Part shown: one piece after another, positions 63,001 through 64,000 of the stretch
Position numbering within the stretch: the first letter of the stretch is position 1
How the letters are laid out: every line of letters starts with the position of its first letter
NCBI GenBank assembly: GCA_001662425.1
Contig: BDDC01000144.1
Span: 1 to 64,000, forward strand
From: Chlamydomonas sphaeroides
Lineage: Eukaryota; Chlorophyta; Chlorophyceae; Chlamydomonadales; Chlamydomonadaceae
DNA length: 64,000 nucleotides
Direction: 5' to 3'
Position numbers and translations under genes: made by a program
The notes under the pieces: generated by a model
Databases searched by the model: none
Told to the model about the DNA's origin: nothing
Seen by the model: only the letters and a program-made list of their open reading frames with translations

Positions 63001-64000
63001 GGCGGTGTCGCCTGAACGTGACACACACATACATGCGTCAGTTGGTGCTGTCTGCACCTTGACGTCGCTTGCCATTCCTCCTCACCGATGCGTATCTCTA
63101 CGTTCGACATATTTACGGAGTCGAGGCGCCACCTGTGTTGCATTGATTCAGAAGCGGCAGGCCATAAAGACAGGCTGGCAGGCAGGCGGCGGGCTGACAG
63201 GTGGGTAGGCATGGAAAGGCAGTTGCATGGGCTATATGAGTTGGGTGCCAGCAGCCCGCGGCCCTTCCGCACCTAATTCGCACAGAGCGAACGGAGAAAG
63301 TCCCCCCAAGGTCGACTGTCAAGAACGGCGGGGGGCGGGATCCGTCCTGTGACAAAGGCACACAAGCACCGGTGCGTTTATATCCGTGCAGGCGGGGCGC
63401 ATGTGTTATGCATGAAGGCCTGCATCGGCCAAGTGCGTGTCGACCCTGGTTGCATGCCTCTGCCTACCCATGAAGAGGTCTCGGCTGCATGCATGGAGCA
63501 CAGGACGATGCGTTGGTTGCGGTGTCAGGCAGGTGCCTAGCAGCGCGCCTTACATTGAGACTTAAACATGCTCTGTTTGTCCGACGACACGATGTATTTG
63601 GCGTCATGTGCGGGAGCGTTTAGTTGGGGCACCCCAAACCGTGTGCATTAACCGTCGTGCTCATGGCAAGTTCTCCAACGCTTACCCAATCGTCAACCTG
63701 CAAGGCAACCAGCGGGGTGGGCTGATCAGCAAGTGCATCGCATCTGAAGCACGCCATCTATCGCGGCAATGTTCACCTCGTTTCCATCAACGGCAGCTGA
63801 GGGCGGGAACTGGCCAGTGGGTTGCACACTTGCACCAGACGCTGCCTGGATACGGACAAATGTGATGTGGTGTTATATCATTGTGTTCCGGCTCTCGCCT
63901 CCCGTCTACCTTGACTAGCAGGCACGCGCACGCACCTTCAAGAAGGCGACATTGGGCAGGCCCCAAACCTGCCATCAAGCAGCACATGCATCGTATGCTG
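29105..64000 (-). CDS. giant modular type I surface protein with C-type lectin-like and discoidin domains, 5' end outside window
   Basis: Dozens of short minus-strand exons with GT-AG borders read as one gene. No stop plus fresh start separates the modules, and several joins were checked by phase. Order from the N-terminal side: discoidin (F5/8C) domains, C-type lectin-like domains (CTLDs) mixed with WSC-like and VMO-I-like Cys modules, a run of about seven more CTLDs, carboxypeptidase-regulatory-like beta-sandwiches, a conserved LRDPPGDGSS exon, less conserved exons, Ig-like modules, one membrane helix and a basic tail. The coding part probably exceeds 4,000 residues. This architecture suggests glycan-dependent recognition at the cell surface or in the extracellular matrix. 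CTLD and WSC modules also occur in polycystin-1-like proteins, but I see no GPS, PLAT or channel region. It could be two or more adjacent genes; the least certain joins are near 46.4, 41 and 33 kb. Confidence 0.6.
30215..30274. repeat. (GGT)20 microsatellite in an intron of the giant gene
   Basis: Twenty uninterrupted GGT units between exons 30367-30486 and 30125-30198. Its reverse translation makes poly-His, poly-Pro or poly-Thr frames that are not real proteins. Confidence 0.95.
32005..32014. other. assembly gap (10 N)
   Basis: Ten undetermined bases interrupt an exon of the giant gene, between the codons for LNGTNTGI and EYTSPSRDGG on the minus strand. The true length is unknown. Confidence 1.
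33401..41000 (-). other. middle part of the giant gene: short, weakly recognisable exons
   Basis: Exon-like pieces with GT-AG borders include TVTVTMADKDPGDQFLVA (33.40-33.48 kb), LSQRLFAPQEEGDYALELSF (33.7 kb), YSYSLTSASTLATTIRFGL (34.3 kb), DILAVHKKLYDAAFDD (35.6 kb), KEVIIPELERQRAEADRLG (35.85 kb), ITKADAFSTPESYESPD (36.75 kb), DPDKTHQLYARALELYDYD (38.35 kb) and QLGDKFQQFAVVARPG (39.7 kb). They are separated by introns rich in CAAGCAAG and GCATGCATG. I recognise no named domain; individual exon borders are not settled. Confidence 0.5.
41219..41310 (-). other. conserved LRDPPGDGSS exon of the giant gene
   Basis: Acceptor CTGCCGCAG and donor GTAAGG delimit an exon reading IPIPVPLLILRDPPGDGSS followed by VTLESSIS. 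The run of Pro and hydrophobic residues before (R)DPPGDGS recurs, as I recall, in giant surface proteins of algae and other protists, but I know of no named domain for it. Confidence 0.65.
41600..46325 (-). other. carboxypeptidase-regulatory-like beta-sandwich modules of the giant gene
   Basis: Exons such as LTGRILGTSTVASTVADSSG then KFTLQLQSHLPGC (44.55-44.75 kb), CAESAADGSFVLSIGMGSLV (43.65 kb), and VDIRDTTTREVTINLAGG (43.45 kb) show the G.V....TD.(D/S)G.F.L pattern of carboxypeptidase-regulatory or CNA-B folds. Others, YRYCVRVASDASSLFYID (44.9 kb) and FFAQVRAFNETKETSSAI (45.75 kb), look like further beta-sandwiches. A Cys-rich exon at 46.1-46.3 kb connects them to the last lectin-like domain. 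Confidence 0.5.
46430..53550 (-). other. run of about seven C-type lectin-like domains
   Basis: Each domain is split over two to six exons. Diagnostic pieces, from N to C: TWEVARRTCQAQGGHLATLE with YVCETS (53.55-53.05 kb); LWLLDSSEEGRTIAWL with SFAFVCRAP, then a Ser/Pro linker SPPPPPSPPLPIP (52.6-52.05 kb); AALQTCGALGGLLVHPES, KDEPNDAGG and AANAWNDIT (51.95-50.93 kb); EACSRAGGQLAYFNTQTEW, FWLGLIR and QLPYLCKR (50.65-49.6 kb); AEAKCQAAGGLLVYW and MWIGLKR (49.5-48.1 kb); ARAWCLSQGQKLVDF (48.03-47.3 kb); and LWLGGLDALSPGQPYW with GFICASP (47.2-46.43 kb). Conserved WLG, WxW and Cys positions support the fold. Confidence 0.7.
53630..54520 (-). other. VMO-I-like Cys module and WSC-like segment
   Basis: VVSCPMGTVVTG (54.43 kb) continues after an intron as DDGGLHVECRSEWS (54.1 kb), the same CP.G..V.G ... 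D.GGL.(V/L).C pattern as the modules at 57.7-58.8 kb. It is followed by Cys-containing exons, one reading DGRCVCARALDGQQLSAESY (53.64-53.84 kb), which resembles WSC domains only loosely. Confidence 0.4.
54555..56115 (-). other. three C-type lectin-like domains
   Basis: One exon (about 55.49-55.03 kb) encodes most of a domain (GRLAELVD, LSVWFGAVYDKGSATW, RDCTSDALRFLCRR) and the start of the next (YTLHHQLLTWNSARLVCQQQ). That one continues at 54.89 kb with GGDLASVNGADDAG, LRVWLGASDEQEERSWSW and LPLCAK. A more diverged domain precedes them (RRSNCGKLARPLCQR near 55.8 kb). A 24-bp tandem duplication lies in the intron between. Confidence 0.7.
54925..54972. repeat. 24-bp tandem duplication in an intron of the giant gene
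   Basis: Two adjacent copies of a 24-base unit ending CATCTTGCAG, with one mismatch (GGCAAGG against GCCAAGG). Because each ends in CAG it duplicates an acceptor-like sequence. Confidence 0.85.
56335..57635 (-). other. discoidin (F5/8 type C) domain followed by a WSC-like exon
   Basis: ASSGATPASAVDGNTAR (57.6 kb) opens a typical F5/8C domain; PWVAVDLSSRTRYTHKVERV (57.3 kb), SFTRSELRIG (57.15 kb) and WLALVSGKLAAVAELRVFG (56.8 kb) continue it over five exons. One intron, at about 56.98 kb, appears to use a GC donor (CAG|GCAAGC). An exon at 56.34-56.50 kb (CGYLARKNGYVVYGVQNG) resembles WSC domains. Confidence 0.65.
57710..58800 (-). other. three copies of a VMO-I-like Cys/Gly module
   Basis: Copy 1 (58.79-58.65 kb): CPAGRFVRGIQLRLN then DRAGVISLALWCGDGS. 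Copy 2 (exon 58337-58218, exactly 40 codons): VWGASPSNDRLENDPN then GIIDVRMACMYGG. Copy 3 (57.97-57.72 kb, two exons): YVCGVSIRAVSPLGSRGD then AGLTRLVMLCCPSDD. The shared pattern is C.....V.GI..R....P....D..GI..L.M.C, reminiscent of vitelline-membrane outer layer protein I repeats. The relation to that family is inference. Confidence 0.55.
58880..61140 (-). other. four C-type lectin-like domains, one with an EPN sugar-binding motif
   Basis: From N to C: AWMGSNNQLLTYDAW with KKSFICTRG (61.1-60.95 kb); DACRKTGSHGLASFG with WRWTDEKALAYDAW and HRVACRR (60.85-59.78 kb); then, in one large exon (59876-59110), a complete domain with ALCKALGGSLAEL, GMWLGLTSN, WRWSSNG, WLPGEPNNGG, EECAMLAF and RALCIR; and a fourth begun in the same exon (GFCQRQGGGSLASF) and continued at 58.95 kb. 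The EPNN sequence at about 59.42 kb is the calcium/mannose-type site of functional C-type lectins. Confidence 0.75.
61490..62460 (-). other. beta-sandwich / discoidin-like domain of the giant gene
   Basis: Exons read MASNILQVMELQ, GVGLPPDYFDTPFISNRGTA, VMVTVDGMLHYAVQENAND (62.15-62.04 kb), LYNVKQLTFWTLQDYAVSDR (61.9 kb), ELRVGTLQVRSTADAPNIV with ITLDPPVIGQWVTLQ (61.75-61.57 kb) and DLTPSTHDACGTPYRTL. The TLDPP..G.WVTLQ ending is typical of F5/8C domains; the VDG..HY piece is more like a jelly-roll glycan-binding domain. Confidence 0.5.
62880..63846 (-). other. discoidin (F5/8 type C) domain, most N-terminal module in the window
   Basis: Exon 63845-63777 (23 codons, phase 0) reads PTGQFPPSAAVDGNE. 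Exon 63346-63273 reads DGSRPPPFLTVDLGGTFSVR and joins in phase to 63132-63086 (WRLDSVNMSNVEIRIG) and to an exon starting 63011 (YQDAYKISMNALVWTSGV). A further exon seems to begin near 63.95 kb (WGLPNVAFLK), so the gene continues past the window edge. Confidence 0.65.

Noticed and set aside
63640..63720. An 11-12 base micro-exon (VDDW) between discoidin exons
   Set aside because: Splice-like borders exist, but it is too short to support without RNA evidence.
29105..64000. Assignment of the giant gene as a polycystin-1 ortholog
   Set aside because: CTLD and WSC-like modules fit, but I see no PKD repeats, GPS, PLAT or multiple membrane helices; there is only one helix and a short tail.

Overview
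The window comes from the nuclear genome of a green alga, most likely a chlorophycean / volvocine relative of Chlamydomonas. The evidence is GC-rich coding sequence with many short introns (GT-AG, donors often GTGCG or GTGAG), Ala/Gly/Pro-rich proteins, TGTAA polyadenylation words about 75-400 bases after several stop codons, and a clear CEP104/FAP256 ciliary-tip gene. The species cannot be fixed from the sequence. All gene models were built by hand from splice sites and reading-frame phase, without homology searches.

Layout. 1-148 (-): an edge exon of an unidentified gene. 391-4479 (+): a prolyl-4-hydroxylase-like 2-oxoglutarate dioxygenase whose catalytic signature looks lost and whose frame is broken at an 11-bp repeat. 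5310-5402: an inverted 93-bp copy of part of the next gene. 5724-11569 (-): a probable organelle-targeted helical-repeat (OPR/FASTK-like) protein with an RRM embedded in it. 12221-18357 (+): CEP104 in 18 exons, all phases consistent, 861 residues, ending in kinesin-light-chain-type TPRs. 18740-26320 (+): a five-exon gene for a 2,277-residue Ala-rich protein with a signal peptide. About 26.7-28.1 kb (+): a decayed non-LTR retrotransposon with reverse transcriptase fragments.

From about 28 kb the character changes: introns are less GC-rich, carry words such as GCATGCATG and CAAGCAAG, and exons are small. From 29,105 to the right edge the minus strand carries what reads as one giant gene (5' end outside the window) for a modular type I surface protein. 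Its N-terminal half has discoidin (F5/8C) domains, about fourteen C-type lectin-like domains, WSC-like pieces and a repeated Cys/Gly-rich module resembling VMO-I. Its C-terminal half has carboxypeptidase-regulatory-like beta-sandwiches, a conserved LRDPPGDGSS exon, Ig-like modules, then one membrane helix and a short basic tail. It is a candidate for cell recognition or extracellular-matrix binding.

The genes form no operon. CEP104 and the helical-repeat gene are divergent over 650 bp and could share a promoter region, as could the first two genes at the left edge.
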